From positions 1-58,366 of the forward strand of contig NZ_JARUIU010000013.1 in the NCBI RefSeq assembly GCF_029667115.1: a stretch of 58,366 nucleotides of DNA, given 5' to 3'. Source of the DNA: Jeotgalibacillus sp. ET6. GTDB taxonomy: Bacteria > Bacillota > Bacilli > Bacillales > Jeotgalibacillaceae. Shown piece after piece: positions 10,009 to 18,503 of the stretch. Each line of letters begins with the position of its first letter. Positions within the stretch are counted from its first letter, which is position 1. Made by a program: the position numbers and the translations under genes. The notes under the pieces are model-generated. The model had not been told where the DNA came from. It did not search any database and saw only the letters and a program-made list of their open reading frames with translations.

Positions 10009-11466
10009 ATGTCTACAGAAGTTCGTGTGCGTTATGCACCAAGTCCAACCGGCCACTTACATATAGGGAATGCGCGTACAGCCCTATTTAATTATTTATT
10101 TGCTAAAAATCTAGGCGGGAAATTTATCATCCGCATTGAAGATACTGATTCAAAACGTAATATTGAAACTGGAGAAGAGTCACAGCTGCGGTATTTAAAG
10201 TGGCTTGGCATCGAGTGGGATGAAAGCATTGACGTTGGGGGAGAGTACGGACCATACCGCCAGTCAGAGCGAAATGATCTCTATGAAAAGCATTATAACG
10301 AACTGCTCCAAAAAGGTCTTGCCTATAAATGCTACTGTACTTCAGAGGAGCTTGAAGCAGAACGGGAAGCACAAACTGCAAGAGGAGAAATGCCAAGATA
10401 CAGCGGGAAGTGCCGCAATTTAACGGATGAAGACCGTGCCGCTTTAGAAGCAGAGGGACGCGAGCCGAGCATACGTTTTGCAGTGCCTGCCGGTAAGACT
10501 TATACGTTTAACGACATGGTGAAAGATGATGTATCCTTTGAAAGTGATGGCATTGGTGATTTTGTTATCGTTAAAAAGGACGGCATTCCTACGTATAACT
10601 TTGCAGTAGCAGTAGATGATCATTTTATGAAGATTTCTCATGTGCTGCGCGGGGATGACCATATCTCTAACACACCGAAGCAGCTGATGATCTTTGAAGC
10701 ATTCGGATGGGAAGCACCCATATTTGGTCACATGACGCTCATTGTGAATGAAAACCGTAAAAAATTAAGCAAACGTGATGAATCGATTATCCAGTTCATT
10801 GAGCAGTATAAAGATCTTGGCTATCAGCCGGATGCCTTATTTAACTTTATTGCACTTCTTGGCTGGTCTCCTAAAGGGGAGGATGAACTTTTCTCTAAAG
10901 AGCAATTCATCGAAATCTTCGATGCGGACCGGTTATCTAAATCACCAGCGGTTTTTGATTCACAAAAGCTGGTTTGGATGAATAATCAGTACTTGAAAAA
11001 TCTTGATTTGGATGAAGTTGTAAAGCTTGCTGTTCCTCACCTGGAAGAAGCGGGACGAATTTCAAAGGACCGTTCAGCTGAAGAAGAAGAATGGGTGCGG
11101 AGCCTGGTTGCTCTTTATCAGGAGCAAATGAGTTTCGGAGCTGAAATCGTTTCTCTATCAGAATTGTTCTTCAAAGAGGAGATTACGTACGATGAAGAGG
11201 CAAGCGCAGTACTGGCAGAAGAACAGGTTCCGGAAGTAATGGGAGAGCTCGCAAGCCAGCTTACGGCTTTGGAAAACTTTGAATCAGCAGAAATTAAAAA
11301 AGCCATAAAAGCCGTTCAAAAACAAACGGGTCATAAAGGAAAAAAATTATTTATGCCGATTCGTGTTGCAGTTACCGGTCAAACACACGGCCCTGAGCTT
11401 CCTAATGCGATTGAAGTGTTAGGCAAAGAAAGAGTTCTCGCTCGTGTAAGCAAGCTTTCGAATTAA
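10009..11466 (+). CDS. gltX: Glutamyl-tRNA synthetase
   Basis: GltX charges tRNA-Glu; in Bacillota without GlnRS it normally also mischarges tRNA-Gln for later amidation. The 485-residue class I enzyme has the HIGH motif in [15 protein letters not shown] (residues 11-25) and the KMSKS-type loop [11 protein letters not shown] near residue 252. The anticodon-binding helical domain fills the last 150 residues. It starts 10 bases behind AGGAGG. No T-box precedes it; the T-box downstream belongs to cysE. Confidence 0.96.
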   Translation: MSTEVRVRYAPSPTGHLHIGNARTALFNYLFAKNLGGKFIIRIEDTDSKRNIETGEESQLRYLKWLGIEWDESIDVGGEYGPYRQSERNDLYEKHYNELLQKGLAYKCYCTSEELEAEREAQTARGEMPRYSGKCRNLTDEDRAALEAEGREPSIRFAVPAGKTYTFNDMVKDDVSFESDGIGDFVIVKKDGIPTYNFAVAVDDHFMKISHVLRGDDHISNTPKQLMIFEAFGWEAPIFGHMTLIVNENRKKLSKRDESIIQFIEQYKDLGYQPDALFNFIALLGWSPKGEDELFSKEQFIEIFDADRLSKSPAVFDSQKLVWMNNQYLKNLDLDEVVKLAVPHLEEAGRISKDRSAEEEEWVRSLVALYQEQMSFGAEIVSLSELFFKEEITYDEEASAVLAEEQVPEVMGELASQLTALENFESAEIKKAIKAVQKQTGHKGKKLFMPIRVAVTGQTHGPELPNAIEVLGKERVLARVSKLSN

Positions 11467-11494
11467 CATTTTTATTTAAATGGTATATGATATA

Positions 11495-11523
11495 TTTACA
11501 AGCATACATTAACTACGTTTATA
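11495..11523 (+). promoter_or_regulatory. Promoter of the cysE T-box operon
   Basis: TTTACA (11495-11500), a 17-base spacer and TTTATA (11518-11523) form a reasonable SigA promoter that would start transcription just before the T-box leader. Confidence 0.55.
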
Positions 11524-11540
11524 AGAAACTTGAGTAAAGC

Positions 11541-11777
11541 TGAGACGAGGAAAAGTAAGAAAAGGAACCCGATAAGAGAGAACCACCATCCGGCTGAAAG
11601 TGGTTCAGGCAACTCCTTTTCCCAACATGCACCTCTGAGCCTTTTGCCGAAACGTTAGTAGGCATAAGCGGCACGGACCGTTATTTCCGATTAAGTGGGG
11701 AGCCCGTATCTTAGGCTTCAAACAGAGTGGAACCGCGTGTAAGGCGTCTCTGTCAATTGACAGAGGCGTTTTTTTTG
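11541..11777 (+). ncRNA. T-box leader, cysteine-specific
   Basis: This is a complete T-box riboswitch. It has the GACGAGGAAAAGTA start of stem I, the AGAGA bulge region and the conserved antiterminator sequence TGGAACCGCG (11728-11737). The terminator stem at 11745-11768 is a 10-bp hairpin with an AATT loop, followed by eight T. The specifier triplet is TGC at 11638-11640, in AACATGCACC, which reads as cysteine. Uncharged tRNA-Cys would stabilise the antiterminator and switch on cysE-cysS, which make the cysteine precursor O-acetylserine and Cys-tRNA. Confidence 0.92.
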
Positions 11778-11860
11778 TTTTTATAAGGCCACATTTCCAA
11801 TAAGATTAGTCTGATTATCAATGATATATACTGCTTGTGCAGCAAAAGGGGGGGAAAGCG

Positions 11861-12526
11861 ATGTTTAAGCGAGTCAAGGAAGATATTGAAACGGTTTTTG
11901 ATCAGGATCCTGCAGCAAGATCCGCTATTGAAATTATTTTAACGTATTCTGGACTGCATGCCATCTGGGGCTACCGGGTTGCTCATGTCTTTTACCGTCG
12001 GAAATTGTATTTTATTGCCCGGGTAATATCTCAGCTCGCGCGATTTTTCACGGGCATCGAAATCCATCCCGCAGCCCAAATCGGCAGACGCTTTTTTATC
12101 GATCATGGCATGGGAGTTGTGATCGGAGAAACATGTGAAATTGGAAATAATGTTACGGTATTTCAGGGCGTCACACTTGGAGGAACAGGAAAGGAAAGAG
12201 GGAAGCGTCATCCCACCCTCGAAGATAACGTACTGGTTGCAACAGGGGCAAAAGTGCTGGGTTCCATCACCATTGGGGAAAACTCTAAAGTAGGAGCGGG
12301 TTCTGTTGTTCTGCATGATGTGCCAGCCAATTCCACCGTTGTCGGTATTCCAGGAAGAGTGGTTGTTCGCAACGGGGTGAAATGCCGCCGTGATTTAAAC
12401 CATCAGGATATGCCGGATCCGATCTGGGACCGTATGCGTCACCTGGAAACAGAACTTGTATTTGTAAAAGATCAGCTGAAGAAAGAAAGAGAGAGGAGCT
12501 CAAACAATGAGCATTCAACTTTATAA
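11861..12526 (+). CDS. cysE: Serine O-acetyltransferase
   Basis: CysE acetylates serine with acetyl-CoA, the first step of cysteine synthesis. The 221-residue product has an N-terminal helical part and a left-handed beta-helix of hexapeptide repeats from about residue 65. Catalytic elements include [13 protein letters not shown] and [14 protein letters not shown]. The start at ATG 11861 follows a G-rich site (GGGGGGGAAAG). It overlaps cysS by 20 bases, so cysteine synthesis and cysteinyl-tRNA formation are coupled under the T-box. Confidence 0.95.
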   Translation: MFKRVKEDIETVFDQDPAARSAIEIILTYSGLHAIWGYRVAHVFYRRKLYFIARVISQLARFFTGIEIHPAAQIGRRFFIDHGMGVVIGETCEIGNNVTVFQGVTLGGTGKERGKRHPTLEDNVLVATGAKVLGSITIGENSKVGAGSVVLHDVPANSTVVGIPGRVVVRNGVKCRRDLNHQDMPDPIWDRMRHLETELVFVKDQLKKERERSSNNEHSTL

Positions 12527-13907
12527 TACAGTCACACGAAAAAAAGAACAATTTACTCCACAGGAAGAAGGCAAGGTTTCCATGTACGTGTGCGGACCTA
12601 CTGTCTACAATTATATCCACATTGGAAATGCACGCCCCGCGATTGTATTCGACGCGGTTCGCCGTCATTTGGAATACCGGGGATACGATGTTAACTTCGT
12701 GTCGAATTTTACGGACGTGGATGATAAATTGATTCGTGCAGCCAATGATCTTGGTGAAGATGTGCCGGCAGTAGCTGAACGATTTATCAATGCCTATTTT
12801 GAGGATGTGGAAGCGCTTGGGTGCAAAAGAGGTACAGCCCACCCGAGGGTGACTGAAAATATTGACTTGATTATCGAGTTTATACAAACATTGGTCGACA
12901 AGGGATATGCATATGAATCAGCAGGAGATGTATATTACCGGACACGCAAATTCAAAGAATACGGAAAATTATCCCACCAATCGATCGATGAACTCCGGAT
13001 TGGTGCCAGAATCGAATCAGACGAGCGAAAAGACGATGCGCTGGATTTTGTATTATGGAAAGCCGCAAAGGAAAGTGAAATTTCCTGGGAAAGTCCATGG
13101 GGAGCGGGGCGTCCTGGCTGGCATATAGAATGCTCCGCAATGGCGCGTAAATATCTGGGAGACACGATAGATATCCATGCAGGAGGCCAGGACCTTGCTT
13201 TCCCTCACCATGAAAATGAAATTGCACAGTCTGAAGCATTAACAGGGAAGTCATTTGCAAATTACTGGATGCATAACGGCTACATCAATATCGATAATGA
13301 GAAAATGTCCAAATCTCTTGGCAACTTTGTACTGGTGAATGACATTTTGAAAGAGCATGACCCTCAAGTGCTTCGTTTCTTTATGCTGTCCGTGCATTAC
13401 CGTCACCCAATCAATTACAACCTGGAACTGCTCAATGCAGCAAAAGCAGGTCTGGATAGAATCCGCACTTCGTATGAAAATCTGCTTCACCGTAAAGGAC
13501 TAAGTGCGAACCTGGCGGAGAATAATGAGCAGTGGCTGAAAGAAATAAATAAAACCAAACAAACGTTCGGTAAGGCGATGGATGATGACTTTAACACAGC
13601 GAATGCCATTTCAGTTCTGTTTGATTTATCCCGTCAAGCGAACCATTATTTAAGAGAAAAAAACACATCAGTGGAAGTCATCAATGCGTTTACAGCAGCG
13701 TTTGACGAGCTTGCAGGAGTGCTTGGATTTTCGATGACACAGGAAAAAGAATTGCTTGATCAGGATATAGAGGACTTAATCAAAAAACGCGAACAGGCTC
13801 GTAAAGACCGGGACTTTAAAACAGCAGATGCCATCCGGGACCAGCTAAAAGAACTGAATATCATCCTAGAGGATACGGCACAAGGCATCCGCTGGAGAAG
13901 AGGCTGA
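12507..13907 (+). CDS. cysS: Cysteinyl-tRNA synthetase
   Basis: CysS is the class I enzyme that charges tRNA-Cys. The 466-residue protein shows [16 protein letters not shown] with the HIGH motif near residue 36, zinc ligands in [13 protein letters not shown] and [10 protein letters not shown], and the KMSKS loop EKMSKSLGN near 266. It starts inside the end of cysE, behind GAGAGGAG. Its expression should follow tRNA-Cys charging through the T-box upstream. Confidence 0.96.
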   Translation: MSIQLYNTVTRKKEQFTPQEEGKVSMYVCGPTVYNYIHIGNARPAIVFDAVRRHLEYRGYDVNFVSNFTDVDDKLIRAANDLGEDVPAVAERFINAYFEDVEALGCKRGTAHPRVTENIDLIIEFIQTLVDKGYAYESAGDVYYRTRKFKEYGKLSHQSIDELRIGARIESDERKDDALDFVLWKAAKESEISWESPWGAGRPGWHIECSAMARKYLGDTIDIHAGGQDLAFPHHENEIAQSEALTGKSFANYWMHNGYINIDNEKMSKSLGNFVLVNDILKEHDPQVLRFFMLSVHYRHPINYNLELLNAAKAGLDRIRTSYENLLHRKGLSANLAENNEQWLKEINKTKQTFGKAMDDDFNTANAISVLFDLSRQANHYLREKNTSVEVINAFTAAFDELAGVLGFSMTQEKELLDQDIEDLIKKREQARKDRDFKTADAIRDQLKELNIILEDTAQGIRWRRG

Positions 13908-13910
13908 GTT

Positions 13911-14339
13911 ATGAGCGCTGACAACCAGACTGCACTCGACCCAAAACAATTAAACGCACTTGCACTTGCCTACATGGGAGATGCTGTCTATGAGCAATAT
14001 GTGAGACATCATCTTCTCCTGCAGGGGACGGTAAGACCTAATTTTCTCCAGAAAGCGTCGATTCAGTATGTTTCTGCTAAAGGACAATGCTTTGTGCTGA
14101 GGGCACTGACACAAGACTCCTTCTTTTCAGAAGCGGAGGAAGCTGTCATCCGGAGAGGCAGAAATGCAAAATCAGGAACGGTGCCGAAAAATGTCGATGT
14201 TCAGACGTATCGCTACAGCACGGCTTTTGAAGCATTAATCGGGTATTTATATTTAACGGAACAGCAAGAACGTTTAGATGAGGTTGTTTCGCAATCCATT
14301 GCCATCATGATGGACAAGCTGAAAGGAGAATCAAAATGA
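13911..14339 (+). CDS. mrnC: Mini-ribonuclease III, 23S rRNA maturation
   Basis: Mini-III trims the ends of 23S rRNA precursor as a dimer; it is an RNase III catalytic domain without the double-stranded RNA-binding domain. In the 142 residues the signature appears as [16 protein letters not shown] (near 16-31, catalytic Asp) and [10 protein letters not shown] near 103 (catalytic Glu). It starts 3 bases after cysS and its stop overlaps rlmB by 4 bases. Confidence 0.94.
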   Translation: MSADNQTALDPKQLNALALAYMGDAVYEQYVRHHLLLQGTVRPNFLQKASIQYVSAKGQCFVLRALTQDSFFSEAEEAVIRRGRNAKSGTVPKNVDVQTYRYSTAFEALIGYLYLTEQQERLDEVVSQSIAIMMDKLKGESK

Positions 14340-15079
14340 GCGAAGAATTTATAGGAGGCAAAAACCCGGTTATTGAAGCCTTAAAATCGGGGCGTGATAT
14401 TAATAAAGTCTGGATTGCTGAAGGTTCTCAGAAAGGACAGATGCAGCAGGTTATCCACTTAGCTAAAGAAGCGGGAGTCCTGGTTCAATTTGTGCCGAAG
14501 AAAAAAGTAGATCAGCTTTTAGAAGGACAGCACCAGGGGGTAGTCGCGTCAGTCGCTGCGTATCAATATGCAGAAGTGGACGATATGATCGCGCTCGCCA
14601 AAAGCCGGAATGAGGATCCTTTTATCCTGATTCTCGACGAACTCGAAGACCCTCACAATCTCGGCTCCATTATGCGTACAGCAGATGCAACTGGAGCACA
14701 CGGCATTATCATACCAAAGCGCCGTGCTGTGGGGCTGACTGCTGCAGTAGCAAAAGCTTCAACAGGCGCGATTGAACATATCCCGGTTGCCCGTGTCACG
14801 AATCTTGCCCGTACAATCGATGATTTAAAAGAGCAGGGACTGTGGATTACCGGAACAGATGCAAAAGAAAGTCAGGACTACCGCCGTTTCGATGCGACCA
14901 TGCCGCTTGGATTAGTCATTGGAAGTGAGGGGAAGGGAATGGGCAGATTAATCAGGGAAAAATGTGATTTTCTTGTTCATTTACCTATGTCGGGTCATGT
15001 CACATCATTGAATGCTTCCGTTGCAGCAAGTATTCTGATGTACGAAATTTATCGAAAACGTCATCCCCTGGAAAGCTGA
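14336..15079 (+). CDS. rlmB: 23S rRNA (guanosine-2'-O-)-methyltransferase RlmB, TrmH/SpoU family
   Basis: This SPOUT methyltransferase has an N-terminal substrate-binding domain ([10 protein letters not shown] start) and the three knot motifs: [19 protein letters not shown] (motif 1, near 105), [13 protein letters not shown] (motif 2), and [18 protein letters not shown] (motif 3). The family methylates the P-loop guanosine of 23S rRNA (G2251 in E. coli numbering). The 247-residue length fits B. subtilis YacO. Translation is coupled to mrnC through ATGA. Confidence 0.93.
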   Translation: MSEEFIGGKNPVIEALKSGRDINKVWIAEGSQKGQMQQVIHLAKEAGVLVQFVPKKKVDQLLEGQHQGVVASVAAYQYAEVDDMIALAKSRNEDPFILILDELEDPHNLGSIMRTADATGAHGIIIPKRRAVGLTAAVAKASTGAIEHIPVARVTNLARTIDDLKEQGLWITGTDAKESQDYRRFDATMPLGLVIGSEGKGMGRLIREKCDFLVHLPMSGHVTSLNASVAASILMYEIYRKRHPLES

Positions 15080-15085
15080 CCGGCC

Positions 15086-15598
15086 ATGAACAATGTTCTT
15101 CTCGTCGATGGCTACAATATAATCGGCGCATGGCCGGAACTAAATGAATTAAAATCCCATAATCTCGCTGCAGCTCGAGACCGGTTAATTGAAACGATGG
15201 CTGAATATCAGGGCTATACAGGATACCGGGTCATTATTGTATTTGACGCCCAATTTGTTCAGGGCATTGCAAAAAAGCATCGGCATTACAATCTCGACGT
15301 GTTCTTTACAAAAGAAAATGAAACAGCGGATGAACGGATCGAAAAGCTGGCGATTGAATTAAATGACATAAAAACGCAGGTGATTGTCGCAACGAGTGAT
15401 TTCACTGAGCAATGGGTCATATTTGCGCAAGGCGCATTGAGAAAATCTGCCAGAGAATTATTAATTGAAACAAAACAAATCGAAAAGAAAATTGAAAAAA
15501 GGGTCCGCAAAATACAGGAACAGCGGCCTTCCTCCACTATTCCGCTGTCAGAAGAAGTAGCTCAAATATTCGAAAAATGGCGCAGAGGAGATAAATGA
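15086..15598 (+). CDS. rae1: Ribosome-associated A-site endoribonuclease Rae1 (YacP), NYN domain
   Basis: The 170-residue product is a NYN/PIN-like nuclease: VDGYNIIGAWPEL at the N terminus carries the first catalytic Asp, VIIVFDAQFV the second acidic strand, and VATSDFTEQ the third. The rest is basic and helical. B. subtilis Rae1 cuts certain mRNAs in the ribosomal A site. It ends the cysE operon 7 bases behind rlmB; the site before its ATG (GGAAAG) is weak, so it may depend on coupling. Confidence 0.9.
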   Translation: MNNVLLVDGYNIIGAWPELNELKSHNLAAARDRLIETMAEYQGYTGYRVIIVFDAQFVQGIAKKHRHYNLDVFFTKENETADERIEKLAIELNDIKTQVIVATSDFTEQWVIFAQGALRKSARELLIETKQIEKKIEKRVRKIQEQRPSSTIPLSEEVAQIFEKWRRGDK

Positions 15599-15602
15599 GC
15601 GG

Positions 15603-15632
15603 TTGACGCTCTGAAAAACTGTGCTGTATAAT
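15603..15632 (+). promoter_or_regulatory. SigA-type promoter of sigH
   Basis: TTGACG (15603-15608) and a perfect TATAAT (15627-15632) are separated by 18 bases, just after the rae1 stop. In B. subtilis the equivalent promoter is repressed by AbrB; an AbrB site cannot be recognised by eye. Confidence 0.8.
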
Positions 15633-15671
15633 ATTTCTATCTATTGTTTTTGAGCGGTCGGGGGGATCCAT

Positions 15672-16325
15672 TTGAACGATTACAAACGGGTAGCAGATGA
15701 TCGAATGAATTTTCAAATGCTGGAAGATGATCAGATTATTGAACTTGTTCATAAGGGAAACACAGAAGCATTAGACTATTTAATCACAAAGTACCGCAAT
15801 TTCGTCAGAGCAAAAGCAAGATCGTATTTTTTGATTGGCGCCGACAAGGAAGATATTATCCAGGAAGGCATGATCGGCTTATACAAAGCGATACGAGATT
15901 ACAAGGAAGAAAAGCTTACCTCTTTTAAAGCATTTGCGGAGCTTTGCATCACCCGTCAAATCATCACGGCCATAAAAACGGCAACTCGTCAAAAGCATAT
16001 TCCTCTTAATTCTTATATCTCACTTGATAAACCTATCTATGATGAAGAATCAGACAGGACGCTTATGGATGTTATTTCCGGGGCGAAGCCTACTGATCCG
16101 GAAGCACTAATTATTCATAGAGAAGAATTTAGTAAAATAGAAGATAAAATGGCAGAACTGCTTAGCGATCTGGAGAGGCAGGTCCTGTCTTTATACCTGG
16201 ATGGTCAGTCGTATCAGGAAATATCTGCATTGCTTGACCGGCACGTTAAGTCGATTGACAACGCATTGCAGCGAGTAAAACGCAAACTGGAGCGCTATTT
16301 GGAAGCGCACGAGCTGATGTTTTAA
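15672..16325 (+). CDS. sigH: RNA polymerase sigma factor SigH (stage 0 sporulation)
   Basis: SigH directs the transition to stationary phase, competence and sporulation onset. The 217 residues contain region 2 (DYLITKYRNFVRAKARSYF, then DKEDIIQEGMIGLYKAIRDY for core and -10 binding) and region 4 (DLERQVLSLYLDGQSYQEISALL and the helix HVKSIDNALQRVKRKL). The start is TTG at 15672 behind GGGGGGAT. It has its own promoter and precedes the rpmG-secE-nusG group as in B. subtilis. Confidence 0.96.
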   Translation: MNDYKRVADDRMNFQMLEDDQIIELVHKGNTEALDYLITKYRNFVRAKARSYFLIGADKEDIIQEGMIGLYKAIRDYKEEKLTSFKAFAELCITRQIITAIKTATRQKHIPLNSYISLDKPIYDEESDRTLMDVISGAKPTDPEALIIHREEFSKIEDKMAELLSDLERQVLSLYLDGQSYQEISALLDRHVKSIDNALQRVKRKLERYLEAHELMF

Positions 16326-16338
16326 TCGTCAGCTCCTG

Positions 16339-16367
16339 TTGACAGCGGGGAATCAAGGTGTTATTTT
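16339..16367 (+). promoter_or_regulatory. Candidate promoter of rpmG-secE
   Basis: TTGACA (16339-16344) lies 17 bases before TATTTT (16362-16367), shortly after the sigH stop. It is placed to transcribe rpmG and secE independently of sigH. Confidence 0.5.
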
Positions 16368-16400
16368 TTAAGATGTTAGGTGAAGAGATGATGGAAAAAT

Positions 16401-16432
16401 TATGTCTTTGAGACAATGTGTCATCCGACATA
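16401..16432. repeat. Nested palindrome upstream of rpmG
   Basis: TATGTC (16401-16406) is mirrored by GACATA (16427-16432). Inside, GACA (16412-16415) is mirrored by TGTC (16419-16422). In RNA this is a two-step hairpin; in DNA it would be a dyad operator just downstream of the candidate promoter. No T run follows, so it is not an ordinary terminator. Confidence 0.45.
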
Positions 16433-16534
16433 TCGTTCTAGCATGAATGGCGCCTTTTTCTTCTTGATGAGAGAAAGCTGTTCACAATAGCAACCGCTTC
16501 CTAACTAGTATTCATCCTAAAAGGAATGACCATC

Positions 16535-16684
16535 GTGGGTAAAAAGTCAGCTCTTGCTTGTACAGTCTGCGGCACACGGAACTATTCTGTGCCTCAGGGA
16601 AAAGACAAGCAGTCCGATAGATTAGAATTAAAAAAGTTTTGTCGCCATTGCAACGCTCATACGTCTCATAAGCAGACGATTTAA
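16535..16684 (+). CDS. rpmG: Ribosomal protein bL33, zinc-binding form
   Basis: This is a 49-residue large-subunit protein starting with GTG, nine bases behind AAGGA. Two CxxC pairs (CTVC at 9-12 and CRHC at 36-39) form the zinc ribbon, so it is the C+ type. From recall, the copy at this place in B. subtilis 168 (rpmGC) is frameshifted; here the reading frame is intact from start to stop. It precedes secE by 69 bases. Confidence 0.92.
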   Translation: MGKKSALACTVCGTRNYSVPQGKDKQSDRLELKKFCRHCNAHTSHKQTI

Positions 16685-16753
16685 AAGAGCGGTCCTTTCG
16701 CTGGAAACAGGGAACGGACAATCGAAATCAGATTGGTTGGAGGGTACATCAGC

Positions 16754-16933
16754 ATGGGTAAAATCAGCAGCTTTTTTCGTAACGTTTCCTCTGAAATGCG
16801 GAAGGTCAGCTGGCCGAAGCGTAAAGAGTTAACACGTTACACCATTACAGTTCTTTCAACTGTAGTTTTTGTCGCTCTGTTTTTTTTCGTAATTGATATG
16901 GGTATTACGGCTGTCATTGACTGGGTATTATAA
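16754..16933 (+). CDS. secE: Protein translocase subunit SecE
   Basis: SecE clamps the SecY channel. The 59-residue product has the amphipathic stretch EMRKVSWPKRKELTR, typical of SecE, followed by one transmembrane helix (about residues 32-57). The ATG at 16754 sits nine bases behind GGAGGG; an upstream in-frame start overlaps that site. It lies between rpmG and nusG, the usual bacterial arrangement. Confidence 0.95.
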   Translation: MGKISSFFRNVSSEMRKVSWPKRKELTRYTITVLSTVVFVALFFFVIDMGITAVIDWVL

Positions 16934-16943
16934 TGAGAGATCG

Positions 16944-17019
16944 GAAATCTCTTCGTATATGCAAGAGATTTCGTGTACAATAGAATGAGAAATGCAGAAG
17001 CCCGTTTAACGGGTTTTTT
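16944..17019 (+). terminator. Inverted repeat and terminator after secE
   Basis: Two elements follow each other. GAAATCTCTT (16944-16953) and AAGAGATTTC (16963-16972) form a perfect 10-bp stem without a T run. Then CCCGT/ACGGG (17001-17013) form a short stem followed by six T (17014-17019). The second is a probable terminator or attenuator, which would give nusG lower or separate transcription. Confidence 0.65.
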
Positions 17020-17264
17020 CATTGGGCAAAAATAAGACAAACCATAATTGTATAAGAGTCCTTTTATATAGTTTCGTGTCACGGCTGCTGCCGGTGCTAT
17101 GCTTATGCACGAACAGCCTGTACATTTAATTGGTATTCCGTCGAGGCAAGTAAATCATAAACTGCTTCCCCAGCCAGGCAAAAAAAACGCCTGTACGGAG
17201 AATACGCTTATGTCTGCCGGAGCTAAACGCTCACCTGCACATTAAATTTAAGGAGGGAAAATTT
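17020..17264 (+). other. 245-base leader before nusG, no gene
   Basis: There is no open frame of note here. Foldable pieces are GGCTG...CAGCC enclosing GTGC...GCAC (about 17082-17118) and CAGGC...GCCTG around an A-rich loop (about 17176-17195). No clear -35/-10 pair was found. The region ends in the ribosome binding site AAGGAGGG of nusG. Confidence 0.4.
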
Positions 17265-17798
17265 TTGGAGAAGAATTGGTATGTTGTTCATACGTATTCA
17301 GGCTATGAAAATAAAGTAAAAATGAATTTAGAAAAGCGTGTCGAGTCCATGGGAATGTCTGATAAGATTTTCCGTGTGGTCATCCCTGAAGAGGAAGAGA
17401 CCGAGATCAAGGATGGCAAAGCGAAAACTGTGAAGAGAAAAACATTTCCAGGATATGTGCTTGTGGAAATCGTCATGACAGACGACTCATGGTATGTAGT
17501 CCGCAACACGCCGGGTGTAACAGGCTTTGTGGGATCCTCAGGCGGCGGTTCGAAGCCTACTCCTCTGCTTCCGGAAGAAGTTACTCAGCTTCTGAAAAGC
17601 ATGGGAATGCAGGAACGTACGGTTGAAGTGGACTTTGAAGTCGGAGAAAGCGTCACTGTAAACGAAGGGCCATTTGCTAATTTTGCTGGAGTGATTGAAG
17701 GTATTGATACAGCGAAAGGCAAAGTGAAAGTCCTGGTTAATATGTTCGGCAGAGAAACACCGGTTGAGCTTGACTTTATGCAAATTAACAAAATATAA
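17265..17798 (+). CDS. nusG: Transcription termination/antitermination factor NusG
   Basis: NusG binds RNA polymerase and acts in pausing, termination and transcription-translation coupling. The 177 residues show the NGN domain (WYVVHTYSGYENKV start, RNTPGVTGFVG near 85) and a C-terminal KOW domain (GPFANFAGVIEGID, then VNMFGRETPVELDF). The start is TTG at 17265, right behind AAGGAGGG. It leads into the rplK-rplA genes with a 170-base leader between. Confidence 0.96.
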   Translation: MEKNWYVVHTYSGYENKVKMNLEKRVESMGMSDKIFRVVIPEEEETEIKDGKAKTVKRKTFPGYVLVEIVMTDDSWYVVRNTPGVTGFVGSSGGGSKPTPLLPEEVTQLLKSMGMQERTVEVDFEVGESVTVNEGPFANFAGVIEGIDTAKGKVKVLVNMFGRETPVELDFMQINKI

Positions 17799-17809
17799 TT
17801 AGAAACATC

Positions 17810-17838
17810 TTGAATTCTGATTCCAAAGGTGGTAACAT
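17810..17838 (+). promoter_or_regulatory. Candidate promoter of rplK-rplA
   Basis: TTGAAT (17810-17815), 17 bases and TAACAT (17833-17838) form a plausible SigA promoter in the nusG-rplK gap. A hairpin follows at 17845-17875 (CAGT, TCTC, AATA loop, GAGA, ACTG). Confidence 0.5.
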
Positions 17839-17914
17839 CTTTTAAGTCAGTATGTCTCAATAGAGAGACTGAACTAACATTTACATTCTTTATATAAAAG
17901 AATTGGATTATTGA

Positions 17915-17942
17915 GTGGGAGGGTATCAAGCCCTATTACCAC
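17915..17942 (+). promoter_or_regulatory. Leader motif before rplK (GTGGGAGG...ACCAC)
   Basis: GTGG at 17915-17918 can pair with CCAC at 17939-17942, and GGG with CCC inside, making a short stem with internal loops directly before the rplK ribosome binding site. A closely similar motif precedes rplA. It may be the L1 or L11 autoregulation site; this is inferred from position and duplication. Confidence 0.45.
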
Positions 17943-17968
17943 ATCACGGACTTAAGGAGGTGTGTCTC

Positions 17969-18394
17969 GTGGCTAAAAAAGTTATTAAATTGGTAAAGCT
18001 TCAAATCCCAGCTGGGAAAGCTAATCCAGCTCCGCCGGTAGGTCCTGCATTGGGTCAGGCTGGTGTCAACATCATGGGATTCTGTAAAGAGTTCAACGCT
18101 CGTACAGCTGATCAAGCTGGTCTTATTATCCCTGTTGAAATTACGGTTTTTGAAGACCGTTCATTTACATTCATCACTAAAACTCCCCCTGCTGCCGTTC
18201 TTCTTAAGAAAGCAGCTGGTATCGAGTCAGGTTCTGGTGAACCTAACCGCAACAAAGTAGCGACTGTCAAACGTGACAAGGTGCGTGAAATCGCGGAAAC
18301 AAAAATGCCTGATCTAAACGCAGCAGATGTTGAATCAGCTATGCGTATGGTTGAAGGTACGGCTCGCAGCATGGGTATTACGATTGAAGATTAA
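17969..18394 (+). CDS. rplK: Ribosomal protein uL11
   Basis: uL11 binds the GTPase-associated region of 23S rRNA and is needed for factor function and RelA activation. The 141-residue product has the proline-rich N-terminal domain with Pro23 and Pro26, where thiostrepton contacts are known, and the C-terminal rRNA-binding helices. The start is GTG at 17969, eight bases behind AAGGAGG. It pairs with rplA. Confidence 0.97.
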   Translation: MAKKVIKLVKLQIPAGKANPAPPVGPALGQAGVNIMGFCKEFNARTADQAGLIIPVEITVFEDRSFTFITKTPPAAVLLKKAAGIESGSGEPNRNKVATVKRDKVREIAETKMPDLNAADVESAMRMVEGTARSMGITIED

Positions 18395-18413
18395 TTGATG
18401 CATGTCTTGGACG

Positions 18414-18482
18414 AGGTTGCGAAGTTGAAAAGTTATTTCACTCGCAACCTTTATTCGTGGGAGGTTATTCCGCTAAAACCAC
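18414..18482 (+). promoter_or_regulatory. Hairpin and repeated leader motif before rplA
   Basis: AGGTTGCG (18414-18421) pairs with CGCAACCT (18443-18450), giving an 8-bp stem with a weak T-rich tail. Directly after it, 18457-18482 repeats the rplK leader pattern: GTGGGAGG, a CC pair, then ACCAC, just before the ribosome binding site of rplA. Confidence 0.5.
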
Positions 18483-18503
18483 AATCGAGGAGGAAACAAA
18501 GAA

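Noticed and set aside
12285-12887. A 200-codon minus-strand frame across cysE and cysS
   Set aside because: It is fully antisense to two well-supported genes, with no ribosome binding site or family features; such frames are expected by chance opposite coding DNA.
15078-16325. Search for a hidden defence, toxin-antitoxin or mobile module in the accessory-looking parts
   Set aside because: All frames between rae1 and rpmG, and likewise in the other gaps, resolve to known housekeeping genes or non-coding leaders; no transposase, integrase, direct-repeat array or tRNA-adjacent integration site was seen in the window.
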